64,000 nucleotides of DNA from Mucidula mucida (taxonomy: Eukaryota; Basidiomycota; Agaricomycetes; Agaricales; Physalacriaceae): positions 62,001 to 126,000 of the forward strand of contig JADNYV010000048.1 in the NCBI GenBank assembly GCA_015501055.1. The letters run 5' to 3'. The position numbers were made by a program, and so were the translations under genes. The stretch's first letter is position 1, and every line of letters starts with the position of its first letter. Below are positions 11,389-24,200 of this stretch, piece after piece. Below the pieces are notes generated by a model. The model was not told the DNA's origin. It saw only the letters and a program-made list of their open reading frames with translations, and ran no database searches.

Positions 11389-11864
11389 TCAAACCGGAGA
11401 GCAGCTGAACGAGCTCGTCTTATCATTGAAATCCTGCGTTCCAGCGATTCCCTGAACACGGCTCATCGTCCAGCTACCTCCCGTAAGCACAGCGACGTCG
11501 TGTCCATTAACACCACTGTTGAGGCAGCCAAAGTCCCTAGCAAAGCGTTCAGCATCAGAGCTTCCAAAGACTAAGGGTCTTACTCGTAGAAAGAGCACAC
11601 AAAGCCTCCAGGGACTTGAACATTGGATACCTCTTTGTTCAGGAAGCTGAGACCCCCAGTGAAGTTGGTGCAGGTGTCGGATACGACGGGGATAGTCACG
11701 CATCCATTGGCTGGGTTGAGCGAGCCGGAGCACGCAGTGATCGTAGCTGGAGCAAGCTATAGGATGTAGGTGAGAGCGCGAAGGCGGTAGCAGTGAGGGA
11801 CGTACAGCAGCAGCCGAGGCTGAGGCTACAAGCGTCAAGGCGGTGAAGATGATTTGGAGAACAT
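11389..11864 (-). pseudogene. Second beta/gamma-crystallin-like secreted protein, frameshift in signal peptide
   Basis: Tandem relative of the gene at 10535-10989. The minus-strand ATG at 11864 gives MFSK and then loses frame; one base later the frame reads IFTALTLVASASAAA, a normal signal-peptide core, so a single-base deletion after codon 4 is likely. Downstream both introns are conserved in position and phase, and the product continues PATITACSGSLNPANGC, C-S-F-Y-E, DFGCLNSG and FNDKTSSFSC, the last matching the NDxxSS calcium-binding pattern. It ends with a TGA at 11389-11391. A TATAAA lies at 11922-11927 on the minus strand, about 60 nt upstream. Either a recent pseudogene or a sequencing error in an otherwise intact gene. 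Confidence 0.65.
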
Positions 11865-12711
11865 ATTGTAGATGAAGGCTGGTTTGATTTCAACTGAAGT
11901 AGAGGGAAAACACGGCCAGCTTTTATACGCTTGTAGACGATATCCTTCCGACAAAACACTGACATTGACAACCAGACGCCTGTCAAGCCTCAGGTCTCCG
12001 CTGAGATCGTGCACATAGCCCACACTTGCGTTGGTTGCCATATTTCGGAGGTGAAGAAGATATCGAAGGCCATGCACTCAATACTCTGTTCAATAAGCTG
12101 AGCGAGGTAGTTCATTAGACATCACTGATGACTGGTGACAGTGTAAAGCGCCGGAGTCCGGGATGTACATGGTCGGGAAAGTCAATTGCGAACCATGAAT
12201 GTTAACGCAAGTGAGTCGGAGCAACGAAGCCGATGAGCACATGGAGCGCAAGAAGCCAGAAATCATGCAGCACGTACTCTCCGACGACTACGCAGAGCAG
12301 CATACACACGACGACCTGGAATTCGGAAGAGGTGAGCTCAAACAGTGGATTTCAGTCGATTGCCAGGCGAGAAAAGGGTACCTAAACGTAGTAGGTATCA
12401 GCGACGTTGTCGATAACTTCACATCGTTCCTTGAAGTTCAATGAGCTGGAATGGAAGACGATAAGGTTCAACCAATCGACAATGGAAGGCGCCCTCAGCA
12501 CCGTGACGTCGAAGCATCTTTACAGAGCCGGTCAAGTGCGAGCAACATAGTGACAGTGAAAGACGCACCAATCACAACGTCCCCGTGGTCATATCGAGTA
12601 CCTTATGATATCACGACTTTCAATTACAACACATTGCAGATTAGAGTAACTAATTGTTCAAATGAGCGACTACATGATATGTAATGTCCGGTGGTATAAC
12701 TCAAGAAGTAC
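11865..12711. other. Intergenic, no gene recognised
   Basis: Upstream region of the frameshifted crystallin-like copy and 3' flank of the next secreted-protein copy. The short open frames here have no signal peptide, no spliced continuation and no family resemblance. Confidence 0.6.
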
Positions 12712-13485
12712 TTAAGAGGTACCAGTGAAGGCGTAGTGGAGCCAGTCATCAAAGTTGGTGTAGGGGACAGTCTCGCCGGTGGCGGTCCAATCAACGATGG
12801 GGGTCCACCATTTCTCTTTAATAGAGTCAACAGACCTGAGACTTGCGTTAACGAAGTATCCATCGGAAGAAGTAGCACTTACGAGGGCCAGAAGTCAGAT
12901 CCGATGGCGGTGAGCTGGCCGTAGTAGAAGTCCACGTAGTTCTGGAAGGTAATGGGGCACCCGCCGTCTTGCCAGGCGCAGTCTCCGACGATGCTTGCGT
13001 AGATCTAAAAATCATTGACAATCAGAAGTTAGTGGAGTCGTTCATCGAATGGGCTCACGTCGTAGTTCAAGTGCGGGGCGCCAGTAACAGACACCTCAGG
13101 GTTCTGGCATTGGGCCAGGACCAACAAGTTGCTCTATTGAATTCATGTCAAACGAAGCGAATGAATGAAATGGAGAAACCGTACGCCATCGCAAGTCAAA
13201 CCGGCAACACAAGTAGGAACAGACCAAAGGTCCGTCGAATTGTCCGACTTAAGGGTGTTGATACAGCTCCTCACCTAGAAGAGGTCGACAAACGTTGAAA
13301 TATATGAATAACACATCAAACTCACAAGGTTGATACAGCTCTGATCGAACTGATCCTGGTAGTACCCAACGTACTTGCCATTCGAGATACAATCAGCATC
13401 AGCAATCTTGGCACGAGCCGTGATGGCAGCGCCAAAGACGAAGAGCGGCGGCGACGGCGGCAACGAAAGAGGCTTTGAAAAGCAT
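12712..13485 (-). pseudogene. Cys-rich secreted protein copy 2, frameshift in signal peptide
   Basis: Close paralogue of the intact gene at 14495-15267, with all four introns in the same places. Minus-strand ATG at 13483-13485 starts MLFKASFVAAVAAA; the remaining mature protein (FVFGAAITARAKIADADC, then NLLVLAQCQNPEV, IYASIVGDCAWQDGGC and NFDDWLHYAFTGTS) is in another frame, so a 1-2 base change within the GCC/GCG-rich signal-peptide stretch near 13450 has broken the frame. Apart from that I see no other break, and exon 5 has a small insertion relative to the intact copy (KEKWWTPIVDW). Either a young pseudogene formed by slippage in the GC-rich repeat or a base-calling error. Confidence 0.75.
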
Positions 13486-14494
13486 GGCGCGTCAAGGTGT
13501 TGTGTCGTGAAACGGGTATGGAACGAAGTGGGGAATGAGTTACATCGAGTGATTCATGAGCTTTTATGCACGTCACAAACGGCGAAGATTGCCCGTGACG
13601 GGCATTCGTGTCAGAGGGCATCGGTAGATGTGATTGCAACAAACTCTAGCCAAGGTCCGAGGTGGTAAGTATGTATGATCGGAAACGCGAAACGTCACGT
13701 CGCCGCGAATCTCGCGACTGGAAGTCTATTCCCACCTTGGAGTTCAAGAGCCGAAATCCTGTGTTATCTGGACGAATGAGAAGTGCCCCTCGAACAAGTT
13801 CTCGCCAGACCATACTGTTCGATTTCCCCCAGCGTATACAAAGAAGGAAGGCCTCTAGGGCGCGCGACATCCGTTCCCAAGTATACGCCACGCAAACACT
13901 GTCGTATTAGACGAACACTGCCAACCGACCTTACGGCCATAATTAGTCAAACTCTAAACGACGGCGAGTTCTGAATGCTGGCCCTACCATGGTAACCGGT
14001 ATTTCGTTGAGTGCGTTGGTATGTAAGACGGCAAGACGGATTATTTGCCCTATCTAGGCAAAACCTCGTGGACTTTCTCCTATTAAACCGCACAACGCAT
14101 GAGTACTGCCGACTGCAGGACAGTAGTAAACGACATATCAACATATAACACAGAGACAACGTAGCGTTCTTCTGTGTTTTGATCAGCGCTGAATTTTGGT
14201 CGAGTTGGTTGTGGAGAAAGCTCTTGTCGGGAGACGCCGATCGGCTCGGCACGCCGGCACGTTATACACAATCCCCTCCTGGTCAAGTGGGACATCAGTC
14301 ATAGAGAAGAGGAAGATAACCACTCAATTAGCCCTCCGCATCGAATAAGTACTTCATGATACTGTATCATATCACAATCTTCCAGTCGCATCTAGCTCTT
14401 CAGACAAACAACGAAATCCCAATTATAATAATGAATGATTGAAACAAACGACTACATGATATATACTGTTTGTATGGTATAAGCCCTGAAGTAT
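13486..14494. other. Intergenic between tandem secreted-protein copies
   Basis: No gene recognised. It includes the promoter of copy 2 (a minus-strand TATA-like word near 13560, about 75 nt from the ATG) and the 3' flank of copy 1. Open frames at 13662-13910 and 13947-14252 look like chance frames. Confidence 0.5.
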
Positions 14495-15267
14495 TTAAGA
14501 GGTACTGGTGAAGGTGTAGTGGAGCCAATCATCAAAGTTGGTGTAGGGGATGGTCTCGCCGGTGGCGGTCCAAACCGCTTTGACGGTGTCGACAGATCTA
14601 TGCAACCACGTCAATACACATATTTTCTAAGATGCTTGACACTTACGAGGGCCAGTCAGTGGATCCGACAGCAGTAAGCTGGCTGTAAAGAAAGTCTACA
14701 TAGTTCTGGAAGGTGATGGAGCACCCGCCGTCTTGCCAGGCGCAGTCACCAACGATGCTTGCATAGATCTACATCTCAGTTAGATAATATGAAGTTGGTA
14801 GTCTCAGAAATATTCTCACATCGTAGTTCAAGTGCGGGGCACTAGTGACAGTCACCTCGGGGTTCTGGCATTGAGCCAGAACAAGCAAATTGCCCTAATA
14901 GAAGTCTGGTTAACGAGATGAAAGTATGTGCTGATCAATAACATACGCCATCACAAGTCAAGCCCGCAACACAAGTAGGAACAGACCAAAGGTCCGCCAA
15001 ACTGGTTGAGTTGAGCGTGTCAAGGCAGTTCTAAGCCTAGCGGGTTGTCAACAAAAAGGAAGAATAGAAAGAGCTCATTGAACTTACAAGTTTGATACAG
15101 CTTGGGTCATACTCGCCATTGCAGATCCCGATGTACTTGCTATTGGCAATACAAGAGTTTGAGTCAATTTGATCTCGTGTTGTAATGGCGGCGCCAAAGA
15201 CGGAAGGCAAGAGAGTGGCGGCGGCGGCGGCAACAATGGAGGCTTTGAAGAGCATAGCAAACAACAA
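14495..15267 (-). CDS. Cys-rich small secreted protein copy 1 (5 exons, intact)
   Basis: Unrecognised family. Exons on the minus strand: 15267-15088, 15030-14947, 14894-14820, 14768-14647 and 14597-14495; they total 564 nt and keep frame throughout (187 aa). Residues 1 to about 25 are a signal peptide (MLFAMLFKASIVAAAAATLL then PSVFGA); a second in-frame ATG lies four codons on. The mature protein has about nine cysteines, including NSCIANSKYIGIC, PTCVAGLTCDG, LAQCQNPEV and DCAWQDGGCS, and ends with an aromatic block, NFDDWLHYTFTSTS. No membrane segment or catalytic motif is visible. A TATAAA lies on the minus strand at 15346-15351, about 80 nt upstream of the ATG. The tandem, partly decayed paralogue next door suggests a fast-evolving secreted family; a role in interaction with other organisms is a guess. 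Confidence 0.8.
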
Positions 15268-15345
15268 AAGAGAGAAGGTACAGTGCTGTGTCTCAAAACA
15301 GGAGCAAGAACGGAGAATTATATGCTTCAGTTAGTCCTCAGTATT

Positions 15346-15351
15346 TTTATA
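15346..15351 (-). promoter_or_regulatory. TATA box of the Cys-rich secreted protein gene
   Basis: TATAAA on the minus strand, about 80 nt upstream of the ATG at 15267. The paralogue has a similar word at the same distance. Confidence 0.45.
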
Positions 15352-15399
15352 CGCGTTGCAAACAGCAAAGCTTGTCTGTCACTTTATCGTGTTTTATGA

Positions 15400-16480
15400 G
15401 ATTGTAAATTTACCATCAGTGAACAAGTGGCCCAAGATCGCGAGACACAAAAGGCAAATGATAGCACATCCGGCTCCCCCGTGTACTGAACCACCATGTC
15501 TATGACTCTTTCTGATCTTAGACTTGTCCCTTGTCAAAACAAATGAGTCCGATGAGAACAAGCAATCCTAGTTTTTGCCACATCAACACCTCTATGCTGT
15601 GCCTGTCAGTGCAAGTGACGACAAAGCCTTGTCCCCTGTTACAGCGCGCAGGGTAGCCACATATGCTACCTTCAACCATGTGGAGAATGAATACTTGTCA
15701 TAATGTTTTCCATTCCCTTGTCAATGTGTCGTTAATGCAGGTTTTGACGACAAATGCTACATACACCTTATTGTGAATGAGTCACTCTGAGTGCTGGTGA
15801 GTAGTAGAACTGGTGGTTTGTCGGTTGAATTTGATCATTGAACAACAGAGAAGCGGCAAGCCTTGCTAACAGTGGCACTAGAAGTGTTGGTCATGAGCCT
15901 CGGCCAGGAAACAAGAGAATGCTGTTTGGTCACACTGTTTGCAATGGTCGTAATAGTATTGAAGCTATTTACAGGCAATCCTTGGTCAGATACCTGTCAG
16001 GAAGCCATGTTGGCATGACCCATGGCTTGCGCTCCATTTTGGCGATGATTATTAAGGCAACAACTTCAGCGCTATGTTTCGTGTAAGTGCTAGGGCGACG
16101 AACTAACTAGGCAAACATCCGCGGCATTCCATGTCCAAACCTCGTACCTTTTGTAATTCCTTATTCCACGGACCCGAACTCACATTTTCTGAACCCGCTT
16201 CCATTACTACCACCCCGCTACGGTTACCACCGGACACCTCGTAATAACTTGTTTACTTACTTAGATCCTCATGTTCCCCTTTGATACAACTTATATTTAC
16301 TGTATAGAAGCTACATACTTTGGACTATATACAGTGTGCTACTTCTTCTCCCCGTCCAAGTTCTTAAGATCTAACAGGAGGAGCCGTAACGTGTTTTGCC
16401 AAGAATTTTGCCAATCAATATGATGTACTATCTTTCCTGTATAAGTGTGTTCATCCCTTAGAATTTTGAGTATCCACAGT
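15400..16480. other. Intergenic or unassigned transposon-flanking sequence
   Basis: No gene seen. The word TGACGACAAA occurs near 15621 and 15742. It may contain the 5' LTR and gag of the decayed Ty3 element that follows, but I could not match any part of it to sequence downstream of that element. Confidence 0.4.
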
Positions 16481-19400
16481 TACCCAAAACCAATAGACAC
16501 CCTCTATCACCTTGGAACTTGAATTCATTGGCAAAGTTACTGGAATCGTTGCACATGCCTTGATCGACAGCGGCGCTGAAGGAATCATCATCAATGCCCA
16601 CTTCATCAACCTTCACAATTTTACCCTTATACCTTTATCCTCTCCATTCTCTGTTCGTAATGTCAACAGCTTGGAGAACATCATGGGCTAGGTGCGACAC
16701 TACACCATCCAACGTGTTTGCATCTATAGCCGAGATGGCCAGTTCTACCACAAGGAGCTTGTAGAGCTTTACATCACAGATATTAGGGATTACAACGTCA
16801 TTCTGGGAATGGACTGGCTGGATGAGCACAATCCCTCTATTAACTGGACCGGCACCCAGGTTGACTTTAATCAATGTCCAAAAACCTGTATTCTTAAGAA
16901 CCCACCCGTCACTAATGTGCATACATACGCCAAATCCACTCCAGTTCCAGCTAACGCCTTTGCAAAACCTCACGATCCTCGGCTCTGGCATAAAGACTAT
17001 AAGGCCCAGTGGAAGGATTGGCAAGGTAACCTCCAACTGGTCCCCGTCCAGCAAACTGCGGAAAGAAGGCGCTTAGCCCGCATGCAGAGTTCCAACCAAC
17101 TCCAAGCCCCGATGGCTTTATTCATCAAAGATGAAGAGGAGAAGGAGGAGGTACCGAGAGAGTGGGAAGAGTAGATGTTCAAACAAGTCTTCCAGGATGA
17201 TCATCCCCGCCCGGTGTGAGATCCAAATCCTTTAGACAGCTCCTCTGTTCACATTTGTGCGGGGTTTACAAAGGCTCAGCAGCTTGCAGAAGAAAACAAG
17301 AAACTAATTAACACCCGTCTCCTATCCTTGCAAATCCCAGCACCCTATCACACCTATCTTACAGTCTTTGATAAACACACATCTGAACGTCTCCCAGCAC
17401 ACACCTCTTGAAATCATGCTATTGACCTTACTCCTGGATTTGAACCCAAACCGTGCAAGACCTACCCTCTGTCGCCCATTGAACAAGTTGAACTTAACGC
17501 GTTCCTAGACAAGAACTTGGCCAAAGGATATATCCGCCCATCTAAATCCCCTATAGCAAGTCCCTTCTTCTTTGTTAAGAAAGACGGAAAGCTACACCCT
17601 GTCCAGGACTATTGTGAGCTCAGCAAGGGAACCATCAAGAACCAGTACCCCCTTCCGCTTATACCTGAGCTTATTGACAAGCTTAAGGGCGCAAGGATTT
17701 TCTCCAAAATCGACTTGCATTGGAGTTACAATAATGTTTGGATCAAAGAAGGAGACAAGTGAAAGGGCGTGTTCAAGACAAATCGTGGCCTGTTTAAACC
17801 TACAGTAATGTTCTTTGGTCTTATAAATTCCCCTGCCATGTTTCAAGTAATGATAAATACCATTCTTAAGGACCTTATTAACTTGGGAAAAGTTGTGGTA
17901 TATATGGACAACATCCTGATATTTACAAAAACCCTCAAGGAACACTAAGACATGGTTTGTCAAGTCTTACAGCGGCTTTAAGAGCATAATCTTTATACCA
18001 AGCCAGAGAAATGCATCTTTAAAGCTGAGTCAATCAAATTTCTGGGACTTATCATTTCTCATGACGCACTTTGCATGGACCCCGTTAAGGTTGCCGGTGT
18101 TGTACAATGGCCAGAACCTTGAAAGGTTAAAGATGTTCAGTCCTTCCTTAGATTTGGGAACTTTTATTGCCGGTTCATCTAAGATTTCTTCAAGATTGCC
18201 TGTCCGCTCTTTGCCCTCACCAAGACAAGCAAGACCTGGGCATAGACACCTAAGTGCTAAGCTGCATTTAAAGCACTCAAAGATGTGTTCACCTCCTCTC
18301 CTGTTCTAGTCATGCCCAATCCTGACAAACCCTATTGTGTTGAAGTTGACGCCTCCGATTATGCAATCGGGGGAATTTTGGTGCAACCAGGAGCCGATGA
18401 GCAATGACATCCAGTTGCCTATCTATCCAAGTCCCTTTCAGAACCTGAGCGCAACTACAACATCCACAACAAAGAGCTTCTAGCCATCATTTGGGCACTG
18501 GAATCCTGGAGACACTACCTGGAGGGCGCATCCCATCCGGTAGATATTATCACCGATCACAAGAACCTTGAGTACTTTACCAATTCACAGAAACTGAGCC
18601 GCTGCCAGGCGCGATGAGCCCTGTTCCTCACCCGCTTCAACTACACCCTGACTCACAAACCTGGAACGTCTAATCACAGTGATCTGCTGTTCCGCCGTGC
18701 AGATTATAAAGAGGGGGTTGAGGAGGATAACTCAAACCAAGTATTACTGGATCCTAAATTCTTCCGGATTCGGGCAACACGGCTAGGTGCGGTTACCGCA
18801 ATTGGAGATGCAGAGTTGAGGAGATGTATTCAAGAATGTCCAGAGAAGGACATTGAAGTCCGTGGTGCGTTAGACATAATTCTTAAAAACAGTCCCCATT
18901 TGCTGGTCAAAGACCTACAGAAGTGGAATTATGAAGACGGTATTGTCCTCTTCTGAGGCAAGGTCTATGTTCTAAACAACCTTAAACTTCAATGTGACAT
19001 AGTCAAAATGCACCACAACCTTGTCGCCCCCAGACACCCAGGGAGCACTTCAAGATGTATGAGCTTCTTAGTCAAGAGTTCTGGTGGCTAGGCATGTTAG
19101 TCTTTGTTCGAGATTATGTCAATGGCTGCGCTACCTGTTAGATGACAAAACCCAGCAACCATTCCGCTCACGTCCCACTCATCCCTAACGAGATCCCTGA
19201 ACGTCCCTTTGGCACCATCACAACCAACTTCATTATAGACCTCCCGGAATGTAAAGGTTACAATGTCATCCACTGCGTGGTTGACCAACTCACAAAGGGT
19301 GTGGTTGTATCCCCGTGTCGCAAGACCATTGACACAGATGGCATAGTGGACATACTGCTGGAAGGCACCTTCCAACATTATGGTCTTTGGGACAAGATGA

Positions 19401-20480
19401 TCTCCGACCGAGGCCCCCAGTTTGCCAGCAAGGTCATGCAGGCTATTCACGCTAAGCTTGGCATTACCTCTGCGCTCAGTACGGCTTATCATTCCCAGAC
19501 AAACAGCAAAACCAAGTGCTACAACCAGGAGCTCAAGCAATACCTGCGCGTCTTTTGCAACTACTGACAAGACAATTGGGTCAAGCACCTGCCATATGCC
19601 AAATTCTCCCACAACACCCGTGTTTACTCAGCCGCGGGCAAATCCCCCTTTGAACTCCTTTACAGATATTAGCCGCGCTTCTTTCCCTCACTGAACCCCA
19701 CATCCAACATCCCCTCCGTTGAGGAACAACTCACTAACCTTTAGCATCTGCGCAACAAGATTCAAGCAAGCCTTACTACAGTGGCAGAAGTGATAAAAAG
19801 GAACAATGGAGATGTCACAGAGAAGGGCATTACATTTAAGGTTGGAGACAAGGTGCTATTAGATGGTAAGAACCTGAAGACGACACAACCCAAAGCTAAG
19901 CTTTCTGATAAGCAACACAGGCCATTTGAGATCACTAACGTACTTGGCCTAGTAACCTATCGCCTCAAGTTACCACCGAAGTGGCGCATTCACCCAGTCT
20001 TCCATGCATCCCTACTCACCCCATACATCGAGACCTCTGCTCATGGGTCTAACTTCCCAGGAGTTCCCCCAGACCTACTGAACACTGATGAGGAGTATAA
20101 CATGGAAGAGATCCTTGACTCATGGCTGACTTGTAATAAGCGGGGTGTGAAGTACCTGGACTATTCAAGCTCTGAGAATACATGAGAGCCGGTGTTGGGA
20201 CTGACAAAGGCATTGGATAAGATAGCTGACTTCTATAAGACACACCCAAAGGTGTACAAGAAGCCACTCCCTTGCCTACAAGGCCTTGGTGTCTCAATCA
20301 AAGACATCTGGGCAGGGACTTCTGCGCTTCAGGCGCAATCGCAGCCTAAAGAGAGGGTATTGTCACAAATTGCCTCTATTCTGTTGCCCCCACCTCGTCA
20401 TTGCGTCAACACCACACTCTTCCATCATTACATATCTTATGCTCCGGGTCCGATCTGTGCTGCCTTAGCCCAGGCCTGAT
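16480..20480 (+). mobile_element. Decayed Ty3/Gypsy retrotransposon pol (element 1)
   Basis: The order of domains is protease, reverse transcriptase, RNase H, integrase, as in Ty3/Gypsy. Protease: ALIDSGAEG near 16560 and NVILGMDWLDEHNP near 16800. Reverse transcriptase: [15 protein letters not shown] near 17540 and VVVYMDNILIFT near 17900, where the catalytic YxDD is altered to YMDN. RNase H: VEVDASDYAIGGIL near 18340. Integrase: ISDRGPQFASKVMQA near 19400, with a C-terminal region IHPVFHASLLTPY near 20000. The frame is broken by many stops (for example after GDK at 17759) and at least two frameshifts, so it is dead. I found no gag and no matching LTR pair. Confidence 0.9.
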
Positions 20481-20819
20481 CCAGGTATAGCCCATCAGCA
20501 TAGCTTGTCACCTGTCCATTACCCCATGATGCAATCCACACTGCCTTTTGTTTAACTTTGAGCCAGTCTATTGTTTACACAGCCACAGACTCTTTATATA
20601 TATATACAGTCTTTCTAGGTAGATTTCTCAGTTTGTCAACTTTGTCTCTACACTGTTCGGTAGCTCCCTGCACTGTATTAAGCCTGACCTGCTCCTACCT
20701 CACCCTATTATTATCTTTACCTCTTATCTTCATTGTTCTCCCGTCTTTGTGCAACTTGGATGGTTGTTTGGTTTACGCCGGACCCCGTTCTTGACACCAA
20801 AAGCCAGACTTTGGCCTCA

Positions 20820-21290
20820 TAGCGAGACAAATATTATGGCCCATTGACTGGACATCAGACATACAACTGTTCTATGAACCGTTATTAGTGTATATAACAT
20901 GCTTGAGAAACTTGGTGAGCCTCATGTTATACAATGAAGGAGAACACGTGGCATGCTATGCAATTTTGGGGATGTTCTACAGCATTCTCAGATGCTGGAT
21001 GACACAGTAAGCCTTGTTTGCTCTAATATTATTTACACTACTCTTCTCATTGTTTCCCAGATTGCCTTAGGTACATGTTCCGTCTTTACTTGTGCTCCCA
21101 AATCCACCATTATGCAACATGGACTTTGCAGTTTTTGTTAATCATTTGGGATCTTCCCGCCGGCAAAGAGACATTGGGGGATGGGCCTGAGAATTAGTTT
21201 TATGCAACCAGCTCTTCTCATTGCTATGAAGGGCACTCATCCTTGGGGGCTATTGTCTTTGCAACCTGGGAATGATCTTACTTTAATGGT
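20820..21290. other. Unassigned sequence between retroelements 1 and 2
   Basis: No gene or repeat recognised. It abuts the truncated 3' end of the minus-strand element 2 and may be the pre-insertion flank. Confidence 0.4.
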
Positions 21291-24200
21291 TGGGCATTGC
21301 ACATACAGCTAAACCTGGATATTCTACAGATGACTTGGAGACTTCAACATCAGGAGACTCATTCCGAGACGTCATTTTCGGAGCAGTGCCTTTGTATGGA
21401 TGCCTGTCAATGTCTGTGAAGAACGGGATGACCTTGGTTGCCGGATGCTCCCAATCATTGTAGACAAACTTGGCAGAGGGTAACCATTTGTGCCAGTTAT
21501 TCTGATGGTAATTAATAAATAGCCACAAGAAATGCTTGATTTCTTGGTTCAACTGTTCCGTTTGCCCATTTGCCTGGGGATGATATGCCGTTATGAAGTT
21601 CCCTTCTATGCCCAACAACCAGTACAACTCCTTCATAAAGTGTGAGTGATATTGCGGTCCTTGATCATGTATCATCTGTCGTGGCATCCCATGTATGGGA
21701 AAAATGCAATCACAATAGATGCGGGCCATGCCTTCTGACGTCAGGGTGGTGTGTGCTGGTATAATGTGTAACCATTTTGTAAGGTGGTCCACAAACGTGC
21801 TGATCACATTGTATCCTCCCAACTCCGGCAACTCTCTAATCATGTCCGTCCCTACTACCTTCCATGGCTTGTTTGGTACGTCAATAGGGTAAAGGGGTGC
21901 AGCCGGCTTTGTGTGATGTGACTTTGTGGCCTGGCACTCTTGACACCCTTCTACGTATTTACAGATGTTTCGGCTAATTCCTAGCCACCAATAGGTACAT
22001 GTAATCAACTTAAGGGTCTTGTACCGTCCGGGATGCCCTGCAAGCTGTGCGTCATGGTGCATTCCAATAACTCTTCCCCACAATTCCTTGTCCTTCGGTA
22101 TGTAAATACAATCTTTCCATATAATAAGTCCATTTTCCTTCTCTTCCCATCCTTTTTCTTTGTTTTTTAATGCTTTTTGTATGTATCTGTCCTTGTTTCC
22201 TTTTCTTTGTTTGATTTTGTTAAGTAATTTGTCCTCCGGTGTAGCTACTGTATGTAAAGAGAATTGAATTTGTGAAATAAAAAACTCTAGTTTGAGCAAA
22301 ACAATGTTTTCGTTATCTTTTTCCCCCTTCTCAAGGCCTGTCATCCTTGACAAGGCATCAGCTTTCCTCATTGTCCTACCCGGCTTATGAATCATCTGTA
22401 TGTCATACTCTGCCAACTCTGTAACCCATCTCGCCTGTCGCCAATTCAACTTCTGCGGCTTCCGGAAGTACTGGAGGTTCTGATGATTGGTAAAAACCTC
22501 CACGGTCTCCATTGCTCCTAGGAGATACTGCCTCCAGTCATTGATCAAGTCCATGATAGCCATCATTTCCTTGTTGTAGATCTCATAATTGTGCTCGACT
22601 TTGTTTAGCGCACAAGATCAAAAGGCCACTGGTCTCCATTTCCCGTTGACAATTGAGAAAGAACAGCCCCATTAGCATATTTTGAAGAGTCTGCCTCAAC
22701 TCAAAACTTGCCATTGATGTGTGGTACGATCAGGACGGGGTCCTCCGTGATCTGTTGTTTCAACTCCTCAAACACCTTGTGCTGCTCCATGCCCCAAACC
22801 CACTCGCCCTTTCCGGTTAGCAATGTTAATGGCTTTGCTACTCCCGCAAATCCCCAAATGAAACGTCGGTAGAAGTTGCAGAAGCCCAGGAACGACTGTA
22901 CTTCCTTTTTCTTTGTTGGCTCCCTCCATTCCTTCACAACAGCCACTTTTGCCGGATCCATCTTCACTTCTCCTTTGCCAACAATCACTCCCAAGTAGTC
23001 TACTTTGTGTGCTTTGAAACTACATTTCTTGGGCTTTAAATACAATCTATTTACTCGTACTCGTTGTACGATGTGCCTATGTTCTTCCAAAGTGTTTGTA
23101 AATATAAGTATATTGTTTAGGTAAACTATAACATGTTCTTCATCAATCAACTCCTTCATAATGTGATTCATGAACGATTGGAAGGTGGCCGGCGAGTTTG
23201 TAAGTCCAAAGAACATGACTGAGGGCTTGAACAGGCCTCGGTTTATTTGAAATGCTGCCTTCCATTCGTCACCTTCTTTGATTTGGATGTTGTTGTAACC
23301 CCATCAAACGTCCATCTTTGTGAACCACATTGCTCCCTTCAGCTTGTTGATAAGCTCCTGAATCAACGGCAAGGGATATCGGTTCTTGATTGTCATGTCG
23401 TTCAGCTTTCAATAATCCTGTACAGGCCAAAGGCTTCCGTCCTTCTTCTTGACAAAGAAGAATGGTGACGCCATGGGTAAGATTGATGGCCGTATGTGTC
23501 CCGTGCAAATGTTTTCCTCCAAGAACTTGTCTAAGGCCTTCTGCTTGGATGGGCTAAGGGGATAAACCTTGCAGTCAACCGGTTTAGAACCAGGCATGAG
23601 TTCTATCGTGTGATCCCAGGGTCTTTGCTCCGGTAGCTTATCAAAGTCCGCCTTGCTAAATACATCGGAAAATTCCTCAATGTAAGGTGCAGCAGCGGAT
23701 GAAGGCTGTTGTGATCTCAGCTTTTCACCGCTTTTGCGATAGTTATCCCAGTCCATCCAAAACAACTGCTCTCCCTCCTCCAGCTTCTCTTCTACATCTT
23801 CTCCTTCATCTTCTGGCGAGTCATACTCGGGTAGATAGCCGCAGCAGTCTGGGCATCAATCAAAAGTCAATGTGGATTCCGTCCAGTTGATCGTGGGATT
23901 GTGATATCGTAGCCAATCTAGCCCCAAAAAGATACTTGTTTTGCCAAGATTGATGACTGCCAACTCGATCTTTTTGGCGTGATCACCAATCTTCATCTGG
24001 ACCTCCACAAAACCTTTGATTGCTCCTCCCTCATACCTTAGTGTCCCCACTAAACGGTGTGTTAGCGACTGACTATAGCCACATGACTAAACCAGGTACC
24101 ACAGCAAGAACTGAAAGAGAAAGTGTTTGCGTTTGTAAGACTAGGTGTATAAACAAGATCAGAACTAAGATACAATGATACTACACTACTGCTTATATAC

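Noticed and set aside
15400..21290. LTR pair for the decayed Ty3 element 1
   Set aside because: I compared the flanks by eye and found only short AT-rich words in common, not a convincing direct repeat.
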